Origin: Chitinophagaceae bacterium | GTDB lineage: Bacteria > Bacteroidota > Bacteroidia > Chitinophagales > Chitinophagaceae | Direction of reading: 5' to 3' | Assembly (NCBI GenBank): GCA_025934485.1 | Contig: JAICXX010000043.1 | Coordinates: 1 to 37,633 of the forward strand | Length of the DNA stretch: 37,633 nt | Part shown: positions 14,554 through 23,147 of the stretch, in pieces | How the letters are laid out: every line of letters begins with the position of its first letter | How positions within the stretch are numbered: the stretch's first letter is position 1 | Translations under genes and position numbers: made by a program | The notes under the pieces: generated by a model | Told to the model about the DNA's origin: nothing | The model's input: only the letters and a program-made list of their open reading frames with translations | The model's database searches: none

Positions 14554-15338
14554 CAAGGATCGGTGAATTATTTGGACGTAAACGGGCGCGGGTGCTGAGT
14601 GTTTATTCTACCGCAGGGTTTCCGCAATTGAACAGTACAATCGAGGTAATGAAGGCGCTCGAGGCGGGCGGCGCAGACATGATCGAGCTTGGGATGCCGT
14701 ACAGTGATCCGCTTGCGGACGGGCCGGTGATCCAGGCCAGCAGCACGAAAGCGCTCGAGAATGGGATGACGCTGGCCGTGTTGTTCGAACAATTGAAAGA
14801 TATGCGCCGTTCGATCCATATTCCTGTGCTGCTTATGGGCTATATCAATCCGATATTGCAATATGGCTTCGAGCGGTTTTGCGAGACGGCACGTCGTGTC
14901 GGCGTGGATGGGCTGATCTTGCCCGACTTGCCAATCTATGAGTACGAGACAGAGTATGGTCCGATCTTACGGAAGCATGGGCTCGATTTTGTCTTTCTTG
15001 TGACGCCGGAGACTTCGGCTGAGCGCATCCGGAAAGTCGATATGCTTAGCACCGGTTTTCTTTATGCGGTATCATCTTCGTCTACGACGGGGAAGAATAA
15101 AGATATAGGGGAGCAGGAGGACTATTTTCAGCGCTTACAGCAGATGAAGCTGCGGAACCCGGTGCTGGTAGGTTTCGGTATCCGCGACCGGGACAGCTTT
15201 GACGCGGCGTGCAGGCATGCCAACGGAGCTATCATCGGGACGGCTTATATCCGGGCGATCGACAAGGCAACGAATGTAGATGCCGCGACGCGCGAATTCT
15301 TATCAGGGATCGTAGGCGTGGAGGCCGGGGCGTTATGA
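14550..15338 (+). CDS. trpA: tryptophan synthase alpha subunit
   Basis: Splits indole-3-glycerol phosphate to indole, which is channelled to TrpB. The 262-residue protein has the catalytic Glu46 and Asp57 in [19 protein letters not shown], with [34 protein letters not shown] and [10 protein letters not shown]. It ends the trp set, but its stop codon overlaps the start of hisH (ATG at 15335 inside TTATGA), so there is no room for a terminator or promoter between the trp genes and the his genes that follow. Confidence 0.96.
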   Translation: MTRIGELFGRKRARVLSVYSTAGFPQLNSTIEVMKALEAGGADMIELGMPYSDPLADGPVIQASSTKALENGMTLAVLFEQLKDMRRSIHIPVLLMGYINPILQYGFERFCETARRVGVDGLILPDLPIYEYETEYGPILRKHGLDFVFLVTPETSAERIRKVDMLSTGFLYAVSSSSTTGKNKDIGEQEDYFQRLQQMKLRNPVLVGFGIRDRDSFDAACRHANGAIIGTAYIRAIDKATNVDAATREFLSGIVGVEAGAL

Positions 15339-15967
15339 AGCTGGTGATCATAAAATACAATGCCGGAAATATCCAGAGCGTGCTGTATGCGCTGGAGCGG
15401 ATCGGCCGGCAGGCGGTCGTTACCGATGATCCGGTGCAGATCAGGGATGCCGATAAGGTGATCTTTCCCGGTGTAGGCGAAGCCAGCACGGCAATGGACT
15501 ATTTGCGCGAACGGGGACTCGATGAGCTGATCCGGGGGCTGAAGCAGCCGGTGCTGGGGATATGTCTAGGTATGCAGCTGATGTGCAGCTATAGTGAGGA
15601 GAATGATACGACTTGTTTAGGCATCTTTGAAGAGAAGGTTCGGCGGTTCGAGCCGGGAGCATCGCCTGAGGCGGCCGAAGCCGCAATGGCAGCCGGTGCA
15701 TCGGTGTTCAAGATACCGCAGATAGGGTGGAATACTATCTATGATCTTCGGACGCCGTTGTTCGAGGGAGTGGCAGACGGCAGCTATTGTTATTTTGTAC
15801 ATGGCTATTATGCCGCTTTGGGTGGGCATACCATTGCAAAGACCGATTATGTTCAGCCTTATAGCTCGGGGCTGCACCGGGCGAATTTTTATGGGGTGCA
15901 GTTCCACCCGGAGAAGTCCGCAGTGGCGGGGGAAAGGATATTACAAAACTTTATAGATAGGATCTAA
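15335..15967 (+). CDS. hisH: imidazole glycerol phosphate synthase, glutaminase subunit
   Basis: Releases ammonia from glutamine for HisF. The 210-residue protein shows Cys77 in GICLGMQLM and His191 and Glu193 in GVQFHPEKS. ATG at 15335 is chosen over an upstream in-frame start because homology begins at [12 protein letters not shown] and because it overlaps the trpA stop, a translational-coupling layout. An Ala/Glu-rich stretch at about 106-123 (SPEAAEAAMAAGAS) is an insertion relative to most HisH. It is the first of four late histidine genes that ride on the trp operon. Confidence 0.95.
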   Translation: MKLVIIKYNAGNIQSVLYALERIGRQAVVTDDPVQIRDADKVIFPGVGEASTAMDYLRERGLDELIRGLKQPVLGICLGMQLMCSYSEENDTTCLGIFEEKVRRFEPGASPEAAEAAMAAGASVFKIPQIGWNTIYDLRTPLFEGVADGSYCYFVHGYYAALGGHTIAKTDYVQPYSSGLHRANFYGVQFHPEKSAVAGERILQNFIDRI

Positions 15968-15968
15968 G

Positions 15969-16676
15969 ATGGAAATCATACCGGCGATAGATATCATCGA
16001 TGGAAAATGTGTGCGGCTGACGCAAGGCGATTATGCGCAAAAGAAGGTGTACAACGAGCATCCGCTGGAAGTGGCGATGGCCTTTGAGGATGCCGGGTTG
16101 CGACGGCTGCATCTGGTGGATCTGGATGGCGCCAAGGCCGGGGCGGTGAAGAACTGGAAGGTGCTGGAGACGCTGGCTGGCAAGACCGGCCTGGTGATCG
16201 ATTTTGGCGGCGGCATCAAGACGGCGGCTGACGTGGAGATCGTTTTTAATTCCGGCGCGGCGCTGGCAACCGTGGGCAGCATCGCGGTCAAGAATGGAGC
16301 GCTTTTTGTTTCCTGGCTGCAGGAGTATGGGGCCGGGCGGTTCTTGCTGGGCGCCGATGTCAAGAACGAAAAGATCGCGGTAGGCGGCTGGCTGGAGACG
16401 ACGGATCGGTGGATCTATGACTTTATCCGGGAATACCTCGATAAAGGTGTGCAGCAGGTCTTTTGTACCGATGTCAGCAAGGATGGGTTATTGCAGGGGC
16501 CGGCCCTGGACCTGTATCGCAATATCGTGGGAAAATTTCCCGAATTGCATTTTATCGCGAGTGGCGGCGTCAGCGGGATCGACGATGTCCATCGGCTCGG
16601 GGAGGTAGGATGCAAAGGAGTGATCATCGGCAAGGCGATCTATGAAGGCCGGATAAAACTTAGTGAATTATGTTGA
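15969..16676 (+). CDS. hisA: ProFAR isomerase
   Basis: A (beta/alpha)8 isomerase of 235 residues acting on the ProFAR intermediate of histidine synthesis. It has the catalytic Asp8 in [15 protein letters not shown], Asp130 in LGADV, and the second-half motif [12 protein letters not shown], plus the [12 protein letters not shown] and DFGGGI phosphate-binding loops. It begins one base after the hisH stop and overlaps hisF by 7 bases. HisA and HisF are ancient paralogues; the two are adjacent here. Confidence 0.95.
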   Translation: MEIIPAIDIIDGKCVRLTQGDYAQKKVYNEHPLEVAMAFEDAGLRRLHLVDLDGAKAGAVKNWKVLETLAGKTGLVIDFGGGIKTAADVEIVFNSGAALATVGSIAVKNGALFVSWLQEYGAGRFLLGADVKNEKIAVGGWLETTDRWIYDFIREYLDKGVQQVFCTDVSKDGLLQGPALDLYRNIVGKFPELHFIASGGVSGIDDVHRLGEVGCKGVIIGKAIYEGRIKLSELC

Positions 16677-17428
16677 CGAAAAGGATCATCCCGTGTCTGG
16701 ACATCAAAGACGGCAGGACCGTCAAGGGAGTCAATTTCGAGAATATCCGGGATGCAGGCGACCCTGTGGAGTTGGGGGCGTTGTATGCACGCGAAGGCGC
16801 CGACGAGCTGGTGTTCCTGGATATTACTGCTACGAATGAAAAGCGAAAGACGTTGCGCGAATTGGTGAACCGCATCGCGCATCATATCAATATCCCTTTT
16901 ACGGTGGGCGGAGGGATCAGCAGCGTGGAAGATGTCTCTTTGCTGCTACAGAATGGTGCCGATAAGATCTCCGTGAATACTTCGGCGTTCCGGCGCCCGG
17001 AGCTGGTGACGGAGCTGGCCAGGGAGTTTGGTTCGCAATGTGTGGTGCTGGCGATCGACACGCGGCAGGAAGAGGATGGCAACTGGTATGTCTATCTGAA
17101 TGGCGGAAGGGTTCGTACGGAGACGCTGTGTGCCGACTGGGCTGCCGAAGGGGTGGCGCGGGGGGCCGGGGAGATCCTGCTGACGTCGATGAACAACGAC
17201 GGGACGAAAAAAGGGTTTGCGCTGGATATCACCCGACAGCTGGCGGAGGCCCTGCCGGTGCCCATTATTGCTTCCGGTGGGGGGGGCGTCCCGCATCATT
17301 TTGCCGAGGTGCTGGGGACGGGTAAGGCGGATGCGGCGCTGGCCGCCAGCATCTTTCATTTCAAGGAGATCGGTATTCCGGAATTAAAAGGATATTTGCA
17401 GGAACGTGGATTAATAATGAGATTATGA
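16670..17428 (+). CDS. hisF: imidazole glycerol phosphate synthase, cyclase subunit
   Basis: Uses ammonia from HisH to form imidazole glycerol phosphate and AICAR, which links histidine to purine synthesis. The 252-residue protein has both catalytic aspartates, Asp11 ([10 protein letters not shown]) and Asp130 (VVLAIDT), with [19 protein letters not shown] and ASGGGG. The ATG lies inside the end of hisA (7-base overlap) and the stop overlaps hisIE by 4 bases, so hisAF-IE are tightly coupled. Confidence 0.96.
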   Translation: MLTKRIIPCLDIKDGRTVKGVNFENIRDAGDPVELGALYAREGADELVFLDITATNEKRKTLRELVNRIAHHINIPFTVGGGISSVEDVSLLLQNGADKISVNTSAFRRPELVTELAREFGSQCVVLAIDTRQEEDGNWYVYLNGGRVRTETLCADWAAEGVARGAGEILLTSMNNDGTKKGFALDITRQLAEALPVPIIASGGGGVPHHFAEVLGTGKADAALAASIFHFKEIGIPELKGYLQERGLIMRL

Positions 17429-18033
17429 ATACATTGGAAGTCAATTTTGGAAAATCCCCGGATGGGTTGGTGCCGGCCATCGTGCAGGATTCCGCCACGG
17501 CGAAGGTGCTGATGCTGGGATATATGAACCAGGAGGCGCTGGACAAGACGAAAGACGATGGAAAGGTGGTCTTTTACAGCCGAAGCAAACGGCGGCTTTG
17601 GACCAAGGGCGAGGAAAGCGGTAATTTTCTGTTAGTCAAGCATATCGCCGTGGATTGTGACCAGGACACCCTGCTGATCAAGGCCGAGCCGTTGGGGCCG
17701 GTGTGTCATACCGGGGCGGATACCTGCTGGGACGAAAGGAACCACCGGGAAGATTTTTTGGCTTGTTTGGAAGAGATCATCGACCGGCGGCGGCAGGAGG
17801 GAGATGGCGAAAAGAGCTATGTGGCCCGGCTTTTTGGCAAGGGACTCAATAAGATAGCTCAAAAGGTAGGGGAAGAGGCCGTGGAGCTCGTGATCGAAGC
17901 CAAGGATCATGACGACAAGCTGTTCCTCAATGAGGCGGCCGATCTTTTGTTCCATTATTTAATTCTCCTTAACGCGAAAGGCTATAACTTGCAAGACGTA
18001 ACTAAGATCTTGCGGGAAAGGCATAAAAAATAA
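17425..18033 (+). CDS. hisIE: bifunctional phosphoribosyl-AMP cyclohydrolase / phosphoribosyl-ATP pyrophosphatase
   Basis: Carries out the second and third steps of histidine synthesis. The first half (about 1-115) is the HisI cyclohydrolase with [18 protein letters not shown], the metal aspartates in DCDQDT and the zinc cysteines in [12 protein letters not shown]. The second half is the HisE pyrophosphatase with [14 protein letters not shown] and [14 protein letters not shown]. The 202-residue fusion is common in Bacteroidota. It starts inside the hisF stop (ATGA). Its early pathway step means the Trp-attenuated operon contains genes for both early and middle His reactions. Confidence 0.95.
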   Translation: MNTLEVNFGKSPDGLVPAIVQDSATAKVLMLGYMNQEALDKTKDDGKVVFYSRSKRRLWTKGEESGNFLLVKHIAVDCDQDTLLIKAEPLGPVCHTGADTCWDERNHREDFLACLEEIIDRRRQEGDGEKSYVARLFGKGLNKIAQKVGEEAVELVIEAKDHDDKLFLNEAADLLFHYLILLNAKGYNLQDVTKILRERHKK

Positions 18034-18036
18034 ACT

Positions 18037-19134
18037 ATGAAGCTATTTTTCGGAGTTTTGCTGGCGTTGCCGGTGGTGGGTTTGGCGCAGCAGGCGGGGA
18101 CACCGCAATTTTCGATGACGGGGAAGGTGCAGGGGCTTCCGGAGAATTCCCGGGTGGCGCTAACGGATGGGTCCAATCCCACGGATACGGTTGCGGAAGC
18201 AAGAGTCAAGAATGGGGTATTCGTTCTCAAGGGGCATATTTCCGAGCCAAATCTGTATGAGATCAATTTCGATGCTGCGAAGAAAAAGACGCCGCTCTTT
18301 ATGGGCGACGACAAGATGCAGGCATCGGGCAATATCGATGATCTGGCCGGGTTGAAGATCACGGGGTCGCCTTCCAATGATGATTTTGCAGCCTTTCAGG
18401 AGTCTTTCACGCCTTATTTCAAGGAGCTGAATGCGCTCGTCGCGAAGGGTAATTCCGCGGAGGGAATGACGATGCGGGATTCGCTGACTAAAAGTATCAA
18501 GAAGGTGTCGGACAGCATCTTTATCGTGCTGGATAAATTCATCAAAGAAAAGCCCAATTCTTATGTGTCGCCTTTTGTGTTAGTGGTCGTGAATCAGCTG
18601 ACGGAAGACGTGGCGGCGCAGGACAGGCGGCTTCATTCGTTGTCGCCGGCAGTGCAGAAAGGTTATTATGCGCAGTATCTGCAAAAAATGCTGGATGACG
18701 CCAAGGTAGGTGCGTTGGGTTCAGAAGAAATCGATTTTACGCAGAATGATACGGCGGGCCGTGCGGTCACGCTGAGTTCTTTCAAAGGGAAATATGTGCT
18801 GGTCGATTTCTGGGCCAGCTGGTGTGGTCCCTGCCGGATGGAAAATCCCAATGTGGTAGCGACCTATAAAAAATTCAAGGACAAGAATTTCACGGTGCTG
18901 GGGGTGTCGTTGGACAAGGCCCGCGAGCCGTGGCTGAAGGCCATCAAGGACGACGGGCTGGTGTGGACGCAGGTAAGCGATCTGAAATTCTGGTATAACG
19001 AGGTCGCGGTAAAATATCATATCCAGCAGATACCGCAGAACTTTTTGATCGATCCCACAGGGAAGATCGTCGGCCGCAATCTTCGCGGGCCGGATCTGCA
19101 GGAGAAGCTTTGCGCGTTGCTGGGGTGTAATTAA
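18037..19134 (+). CDS. periplasmic TlpA/ResA-like thioredoxin with DUF4369-like N-domain
   Basis: The 365-residue protein begins with a signal peptide (MKLFFGVLLALPVVGLAQQ). Residues 25-110 look like the DUF4369 beta domain common in Bacteroidota, a helical region follows, and the C-terminal 140 residues form an AhpC/TSA-type thioredoxin fold with the active site WCGPC (262-266) and the cis-proline segment IPQNFLID. It is likely a disulfide reductase or cytochrome c maturation-type thioredoxin on the outer face of the inner membrane. It starts 3 bases after hisIE, so it appears to be the last gene of the trp-his operon, with a strong terminator after it. No functional link to amino acid synthesis is obvious. 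Confidence 0.85.
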   Translation: MKLFFGVLLALPVVGLAQQAGTPQFSMTGKVQGLPENSRVALTDGSNPTDTVAEARVKNGVFVLKGHISEPNLYEINFDAAKKKTPLFMGDDKMQASGNIDDLAGLKITGSPSNDDFAAFQESFTPYFKELNALVAKGNSAEGMTMRDSLTKSIKKVSDSIFIVLDKFIKEKPNSYVSPFVLVVVNQLTEDVAAQDRRLHSLSPAVQKGYYAQYLQKMLDDAKVGALGSEEIDFTQNDTAGRAVTLSSFKGKYVLVDFWASWCGPCRMENPNVVATYKKFKDKNFTVLGVSLDKAREPWLKAIKDDGLVWTQVSDLKFWYNEVAVKYHIQQIPQNFLIDPTGKIVGRNLRGPDLQEKLCALLGCN

Positions 19135-19160
19135 CCCTCTGCTCCGCTCAACAAATCAAA

Positions 19161-19184
19161 GCCGCGCCAATGGGCGCGGCTTTT
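19161..19184. terminator. terminator at the end of the trp-his operon, possibly bidirectional
   Basis: GCCGCGCC (19161-19168) pairs with GGCGCGGC (19173-19180) around a 4-base loop, followed by TTTT. Outer bases CAAAG/CTTTG extend the symmetry. It lies between the thioredoxin gene and the convergent DUF2911 gene and could stop transcription from both sides. Confidence 0.85.
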
Positions 19185-19207
19185 GCTTTGGGGGTATGCC
19201 TCAATGT

Positions 19208-20326
19208 TTAGTTGATGTCTTTGCCGTCGGCGAGCATGGGTATCATGCGGGCGATATTGGTTTTGTTGGGCTGATCGGTCGCCTGGGCCTGTGCTTTTTT
19301 CATGTATTCCAATGCCTTTTTATAGTCACCGTTGGCGGAGAGGCCGCGGGCCATGCCTACATTGGTCGTGAATTCGTCGGGATGTTTATCGTAGTTCATC
19401 TTAAAGACGTCGAGCGCGTCTTTGGCGCGTTTTTGTGCTATCAGCTGACGTGCATACCCATGCATTTCCTGCACGGTGGCCAGGGGCAGGGCTTCTTTCA
19501 TTATGGCGTCGGCTTCGCTTTGGCGATTGAGGGCGATAAGCACCTGGGCTTTCGTCGAAAGCGTTTGGAAGTCCTTTTTGCCGCCGATGTTAGGATCGAG
19601 GGCTGAATTGGCCCAGGTGAGGCCTTCGTCGAGATCGACGTTGCGCTGGGCGCAGAACTGGGCTGCCTGAACGAAGGCGGTATAGGTAAAGCCCTTGTCG
19701 CTGCGCAGTTCGCGGCGGAAGGAGGCCAATTGCGTGTTCACATAATCGACGGCTACTTTGAAGGGGATGCTTAATTTTTCCCATTCGAGGGCTATGGTTG
19801 CGGAATTTTCTTTTTCATCAACAAATTCGTATTTGAGCCATTCCACTTCGTGATCCATGGGAACCGGTTTGACCGTGACGCGAAGGGCGTCCTCTTTGGG
19901 ATCGTAGAAGAAGCTACCCCAGGAAGTGGAGTTACGGGAGAAGATGAGCGTGCACTGGTTGGGGTCATAGGCGATGAAGAGGCCGTATTTGCCGGCTGGC
20001 AGGGGCTGGCCTTCGACCAGAACATCTGTAGAGAATTCGATGGTGGTGTTCTCGTTTGCACCGGCGCGCCAGGGGGCGGCTTTGCTCGTACCGAAGCCCT
20101 GGTCGACATACCCGACGGGTATGAGGCTTCCCCATATCTTGCCTTCACGGCCTTTGACGCCGGGGCGATCGTAATGGAGCGTAACATCGGTGATGCCTAT
20201 GCGCTCGGTGATCGCCGCTTTCTTGTTGCCGCCGTTGGGCAGGCTGGTCAGCTGGGCGTGGAGGGAAGACAGTGACATGCAGCAAAGCAGGGCCAGTACG
20301 AGGCCTGCGGTTAGACCTTTTCTCAT
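19208..20326 (-). CDS. secreted DUF2911-domain protein with TPR-like C-terminus
   Basis: The 372-residue protein has a signal peptide (MRKGLTAGLVLALLCCMSLSSLHAQ), then the DUF2911 domain seen as ITDVTLHYDRPGVKGREGKIWGSLIPVG, PWRAGANENTTIEFSTDV, LPAGKYGLFIAYD and STSWGSFFYDPKEDALRV. The last 130 residues are helical with TPR-like repeats (NSALDPNIGGKKDFQTLSTKAQVLIALNRQSEADAIM and following). DUF2911 proteins are frequent in Bacteroidota and have no known function. Upstream on its strand TACCTTTA (20370-20363) resembles a -7 box. The preceding minus-strand gene ends about 210 bases away. Confidence 0.85.
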   Translation of the reverse strand: MRKGLTAGLVLALLCCMSLSSLHAQLTSLPNGGNKKAAITERIGITDVTLHYDRPGVKGREGKIWGSLIPVGYVDQGFGTSKAAPWRAGANENTTIEFSTDVLVEGQPLPAGKYGLFIAYDPNQCTLIFSRNSTSWGSFFYDPKEDALRVTVKPVPMDHEVEWLKYEFVDEKENSATIALEWEKLSIPFKVAVDYVNTQLASFRRELRSDKGFTYTAFVQAAQFCAQRNVDLDEGLTWANSALDPNIGGKKDFQTLSTKAQVLIALNRQSEADAIMKEALPLATVQEMHGYARQLIAQKRAKDALDVFKMNYDKHPDEFTTNVGMARGLSANGDYKKALEYMKKAQAQATDQPNKTNIARMIPMLADGKDIN

Positions 20327-20428
20327 AAAAGCTGTTTTTGTTGATGATGTTTGTTAGCGGGTTAAAGGTAGACCACTGGTTGGCTGTGGGAAGGGAATTT
20401 ACAGGGAAGGCGGATAAACGGGATATGG

Positions 20429-20450
20429 AACGCCCGTGTGGGCGGGCGTT
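20429..20450. repeat. GC-rich hairpin downstream of the two-TM hypothetical gene
   Basis: AACGCCCG (20429-20436) pairs with CGGGCGTT (20443-20450) around a 6-base loop. It lies about 90 bases beyond the stop of the minus-strand gene at 20538 and upstream of the DUF2911 gene. It may end that transcript, but a U-tract is missing on both strands. Apart from this and a direct repeat, I see nothing in 20327-20537. Confidence 0.4.
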
Positions 20451-20477
20451 GAAGGAAATAGGGGAGGCGTTGAAGGT

Positions 20478-20496
20478 GGGGCGCCTGGCCGGGGGG
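20478..20496. repeat. 19-base direct repeat, copy 1
   Basis: GGGGCGCCTGGCCGGGGGG occurs here and again, identical and in the same orientation, at 21167-21185. The two copies flank the minus-strand gene 20538-21131, one beyond its stop and one upstream of its start. Confidence 0.6.
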
Positions 20497-20537
20497 ATGG
20501 TTGCGCGGCGGGGGCCGTAGAGCGTGGCGTCCGCGAT

Positions 20538-21131
20538 CTAGGTTGCGAAGAGGAAATCGAGGTCGAAATAATACCGGGCGCGGTCCGCTTTGTCGATGTA
20601 GAGCGTTGTCGTTTTTTGGGTTTCGAGGTAGAAGGAGAGGCTGATCTTGTCTTTAGGGATGATGGGGCTTATATAACGTTCGGTTTGGCCGGTCCTGGGG
20701 TTGTCTACCAGACAGATAAAAACGGATTGATGTACCTCTTCCGTTCCGCCGCGATCCGACCGGTCGACGAGGTACATTACACCCAAAATGGGCCAGGGTG
20801 TCACGAGCTGGGCTATGCCGCCTGCTTCATTGTAAAGCTCTTTGGTCTCGATATAATCACGGCTGCGGATCTCGCAGGTGGTGAGGTCGACGGCGAGCTG
20901 CTGGCCATTCTCTTTAAGATCGGCGATGGTCTGCCGGAGCACCTTGCGGGCGGCGGCCTCTTTAGGCTCCGGCGAGTTGCGTAATAGGGCATAGCCGATG
21001 ATCAGCATGAGTATGCCCGCGAGAAGAAAGACCCAGGGATAGGGGATGATGTCGCCGGTATAGTGGCGAAAGAAAAGCATCGTTAATAAACCCAGGACGA
21101 AGAGAGTATAGGCAGTAATTCGGTTGAGCAT
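20538..21131 (-). CDS. hypothetical protein with two N-terminal membrane segments
   Basis: The 197-residue protein has two hydrophobic helices (about 5-22 and 31-50: MLNRITAYTLFVLGLLTMLF and YPWVFLLAGILMLIIGYALL), then a soluble domain with YIETKELYNEAGGIAQLVTPWPILGVMYLVDRSDRGG and LVDNPRTGQTERYISPIIPKDKISLSFYLE. I do not recognise a family. The soluble part is likely cytosolic and may be a small beta-rich domain. It was preferred over an overlapping plus-strand frame of 182 residues because only the minus-strand frame shows a believable membrane topology and amino-acid make-up. It lies between pdxJ and the DUF2911 gene and is flanked by a 19-base direct repeat. Confidence 0.7.
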   Translation of the reverse strand: MLNRITAYTLFVLGLLTMLFFRHYTGDIIPYPWVFLLAGILMLIIGYALLRNSPEPKEAAARKVLRQTIADLKENGQQLAVDLTTCEIRSRDYIETKELYNEAGGIAQLVTPWPILGVMYLVDRSDRGGTEEVHQSVFICLVDNPRTGQTERYISPIIPKDKISLSFYLETQKTTTLYIDKADRARYYFDLDFLFAT

Positions 21132-21166
21132 TAAACAATATAAGCAAAAGCCCGCGATGTCGCAAG

Positions 21167-21185
21167 GGGGCGCCTGGCCGGGGGG
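21167..21185. repeat. 19-base direct repeat, copy 2
   Basis: Identical to 20478-20496, in the same orientation. This copy lies in the 121-base stretch between pdxJ and the two-TM hypothetical gene, which is very G-rich on the plus strand and otherwise shows nothing recognisable. Confidence 0.6.
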
Positions 21186-21252
21186 CGGCCCCGGCGAGTT
21201 GTCTGGGGCGGTGCGGTAGGGGCGCGAGGGCTACTGTAGCTGCCGCTTGAGA

Positions 21253-21969
21253 TTACTGCAACTGCCTTTTATAGAGCTGGATGGTGTTCTCGTAGCCGAG
21301 GTAGATGGCGTCGCAGATGAGGGCGTGGCCGATCGAGACCTCGTTGAGGTGGGGGATGTGGCGGGCGAAAAATTGGAGGTTGTGGAGGTCGAGGTCGTGG
21401 CCGGCGTTGAGGCCGAGGCCGAGCTCGTGGGCGCGGAGGGCAGCCTGGTGATAGGGGGCGATGGCGGCGGCGGGGTCCGCGTGATAGCCGTGGGCATAGG
21501 CCTCGGTATAGAGCTCGATGCGGTCGGTACCCGTCTCGGCGGCACCTTCGACCATGGCGACCACGGGGTCGACGAAGAGGCTGACGCGGATGCCCGCTTT
21601 CTTAAAGACGCCGACGATATCCAGGAGGTAGTTTTTGTGCCGGATGGTGTCCCAGCCGTGGTTGGAGGTGATCTGGCCGAGCGCGTCGGGGACGAGGGTC
21701 ACCTGGGTGGGCTTCACATCGAGGACGAGATCGACGAATTTCTGCTCTTGCGAATTGCCTTCGATGTTGAACTCGGTGGTGATGATCTTTTTGATGGCGT
21801 AAACATCGCTGTAGCGGATATGGCGTTCATCGGGGCGGGGGTGAACGGTGACGCCGTCGGCACCGAATTCCTGGGCATCGACTGCAGCTTTGACCACATC
21901 GGGATTATTGCCGCCGCGGCTGTTGCGGAGGGTGCCAAATTTGTTGATATTTACAGAAAGTTTCGTCAT
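21253..21969 (-). CDS. pdxJ: pyridoxine 5'-phosphate synthase
   Basis: Condenses 1-deoxyxylulose 5-phosphate with amino-acetone phosphate to give pyridoxine 5'-phosphate, the ring-closing step of the DXP-dependent vitamin B6 pathway. The 238-residue TIM-barrel protein starts [21 protein letters not shown] and has [22 protein letters not shown] (catalytic Glu), [17 protein letters not shown] and EVSIGHALI, all conserved in PdxJ. The gene is transcribed away from the GntR gene. A -7-like box TACCTTTG lies about 30 bases upstream of its start. Just after the stop, a short stretch looks like an imperfect copy of the last 15-20 bases of the gene. Confidence 0.95.
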   Translation of the reverse strand: MTKLSVNINKFGTLRNSRGGNNPDVVKAAVDAQEFGADGVTVHPRPDERHIRYSDVYAIKKIITTEFNIEGNSQEQKFVDLVLDVKPTQVTLVPDALGQITSNHGWDTIRHKNYLLDIVGVFKKAGIRVSLFVDPVVAMVEGAAETGTDRIELYTEAYAHGYHADPAAAIAPYHQAALRAHELGLGLNAGHDLDLHNLQFFARHIPHLNEVSIGHALICDAIYLGYENTIQLYKRQLQ

Positions 21970-22000
21970 AGTGCTCGATTGAGGCCTAAAAATGGTGGGC

Positions 22001-22008
22001 CAAAGGTA
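22001..22008 (-). promoter_or_regulatory. -7 box of the pdxJ promoter
   Basis: On the minus strand 22008-22001 reads TACCTTTG, a full match to TAnnTTTG, about 32 bases before the pdxJ start codon. A matching TTTG is not present at the right distance, so only the -7 half is well supported. Confidence 0.4.
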
Positions 22009-22041
22009 GGGTAGGTCGAAAGGTAAAAACAGAAATTTTTT

Positions 22042-22057
22042 TATATACCAGTATATA
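22042..22057. promoter_or_regulatory. palindromic operator candidate between pdxJ and the GntR gene
   Basis: TATATAC-CA-GTATATA is a near-perfect palindrome (7-bp arms, 2-base centre) in the AT-rich divergent region, 68 bases before the GntR-type regulator gene. GntR regulators commonly bind such sites next to their own gene, so autoregulation of the sugar operon from here is plausible (inference). Confidence 0.5.
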
Positions 22058-22124
22058 CCTGTTCATATTCCGAAAAAAGTATTATTTTTACAACACGCCA
22101 CTTGCGTACAAATGTGATTAAAGG

Positions 22125-23144
22125 ATGAAAACCAAATCTGTAACAGACCTTATTCAGATCGATCCTTCCCTGACCACGCCCGTTTATAAACAGATCGTGC
22201 AGAGCATCTCCCGGAACATCGACAACGGTGTGCTGGTAAAAGACGACATGCTGCCTTCTGTGAACCAAATCTCTGCGGAGTTCTCCTTAGCGCGCGGATC
22301 GGTATTTACGGCCTATAATGAGCTACGTTCTTCGGGCATCATCGATTCGATCCCGGGTAAGGGTTACTTCGTGCTGAGTACGGAGACGAGACAGAAGAAA
22401 AAGATCTTTTTGCTTTTCAGTACGTTCACGACCTATAAGGAGATCCTTTACAATGCGTTGTTGCAGCATTTGCCGGAGACCTGCTCGCTGGATATTTATT
22501 TCCATCACCACAGTATCCGGATGTTCGAGAACCTGATCCGGGAGCAAAGCGCCTATTACAATACCTATGTGATTATGCCGGAGGTGAGTGAGAATACATC
22601 GGCGATCTTATCCAAGCTGGATCATAAGCATACGTTTTTGTTGGATGTGGGGTTAAAAGAGTACCGGGAGGAATATCCGGGAGTCTATCAGAATTTCGAA
22701 AAGGACATTTATTCCATCCTGCTGGACTCCGAGAAGCTGGTGCGCAAGTATAAACGATTGATCCTGCTGTTCCCGGAAGGGCTGAAGACCCGGGATATCA
22801 TCTCCGGGTTCCAGAAATTCTCGAAGCGGAAGATCATTCCGACGGAGGTGCGCAGCGGTATCCGGGTCGGGGAGATCCAGAAGGGCGATGCCTTCATCGT
22901 GATCGACGACAACAACCTGGTGGATATCATTCAATGTGCGCGGCAAGGGGAGTGGCTGCTAGGCAAAGATATCGGCGTCATCTCGTATAACGAGACGCCG
23001 CTGAAGAGTGTAATCGGCAACGGGATCACGACGATCACCACCGATTTTACGGCGATGGGCCGGGCTATGGCGGAGATGGTTGTCAGCGGCAAGCGGGAGG
23101 TCGTGGAGAACCCTTTTGTGATCATCGATAGAAAATCTTTTTAG
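22125..23144 (+). CDS. GntR-family transcriptional regulator with LacI-like sensor domain
   Basis: The 339-residue protein begins with a winged helix-turn-helix: TPVYKQIVQSISRNIDNGVL, MLPSVNQISAEFSLARGSVFTAYNELRSSGIIDSIPGKGYFV (about 18-80). The rest (about 90-339) is a periplasmic-binding-protein-like effector domain of LacI type, with IGVISYNETPLKSVIGNGITTITTDFTAMGRAMAEMV near its end. This GntR-plus-PBP1 layout is common in Bacteroidota beside sugar-use genes. AAAGG just upstream of the ATG may aid its translation. It heads a run of nine same-strand genes with very short gaps and most likely controls it in response to a sugar or sugar phosphate. Confidence 0.88.
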   Translation: MKTKSVTDLIQIDPSLTTPVYKQIVQSISRNIDNGVLVKDDMLPSVNQISAEFSLARGSVFTAYNELRSSGIIDSIPGKGYFVLSTETRQKKKIFLLFSTFTTYKEILYNALLQHLPETCSLDIYFHHHSIRMFENLIREQSAYYNTYVIMPEVSENTSAILSKLDHKHTFLLDVGLKEYREEYPGVYQNFEKDIYSILLDSEKLVRKYKRLILLFPEGLKTRDIISGFQKFSKRKIIPTEVRSGIRVGEIQKGDAFIVIDDNNLVDIIQCARQGEWLLGKDIGVISYNETPLKSVIGNGITTITTDFTAMGRAMAEMVVSGKREVVENPFVIIDRKSF

Positions 23145-23147
23145 CAT

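Noticed and set aside
20436..20984. Plus-strand 182-residue frame opposite the two-TM hypothetical gene
   Set aside because: Gly/Arg-rich composition and no recognisable features; the minus-strand frame has two good membrane helices and normal composition.
21247..22014. Plus-strand 255-residue frame opposite pdxJ
   Set aside because: It is the antisense shadow of an unmistakable PdxJ.
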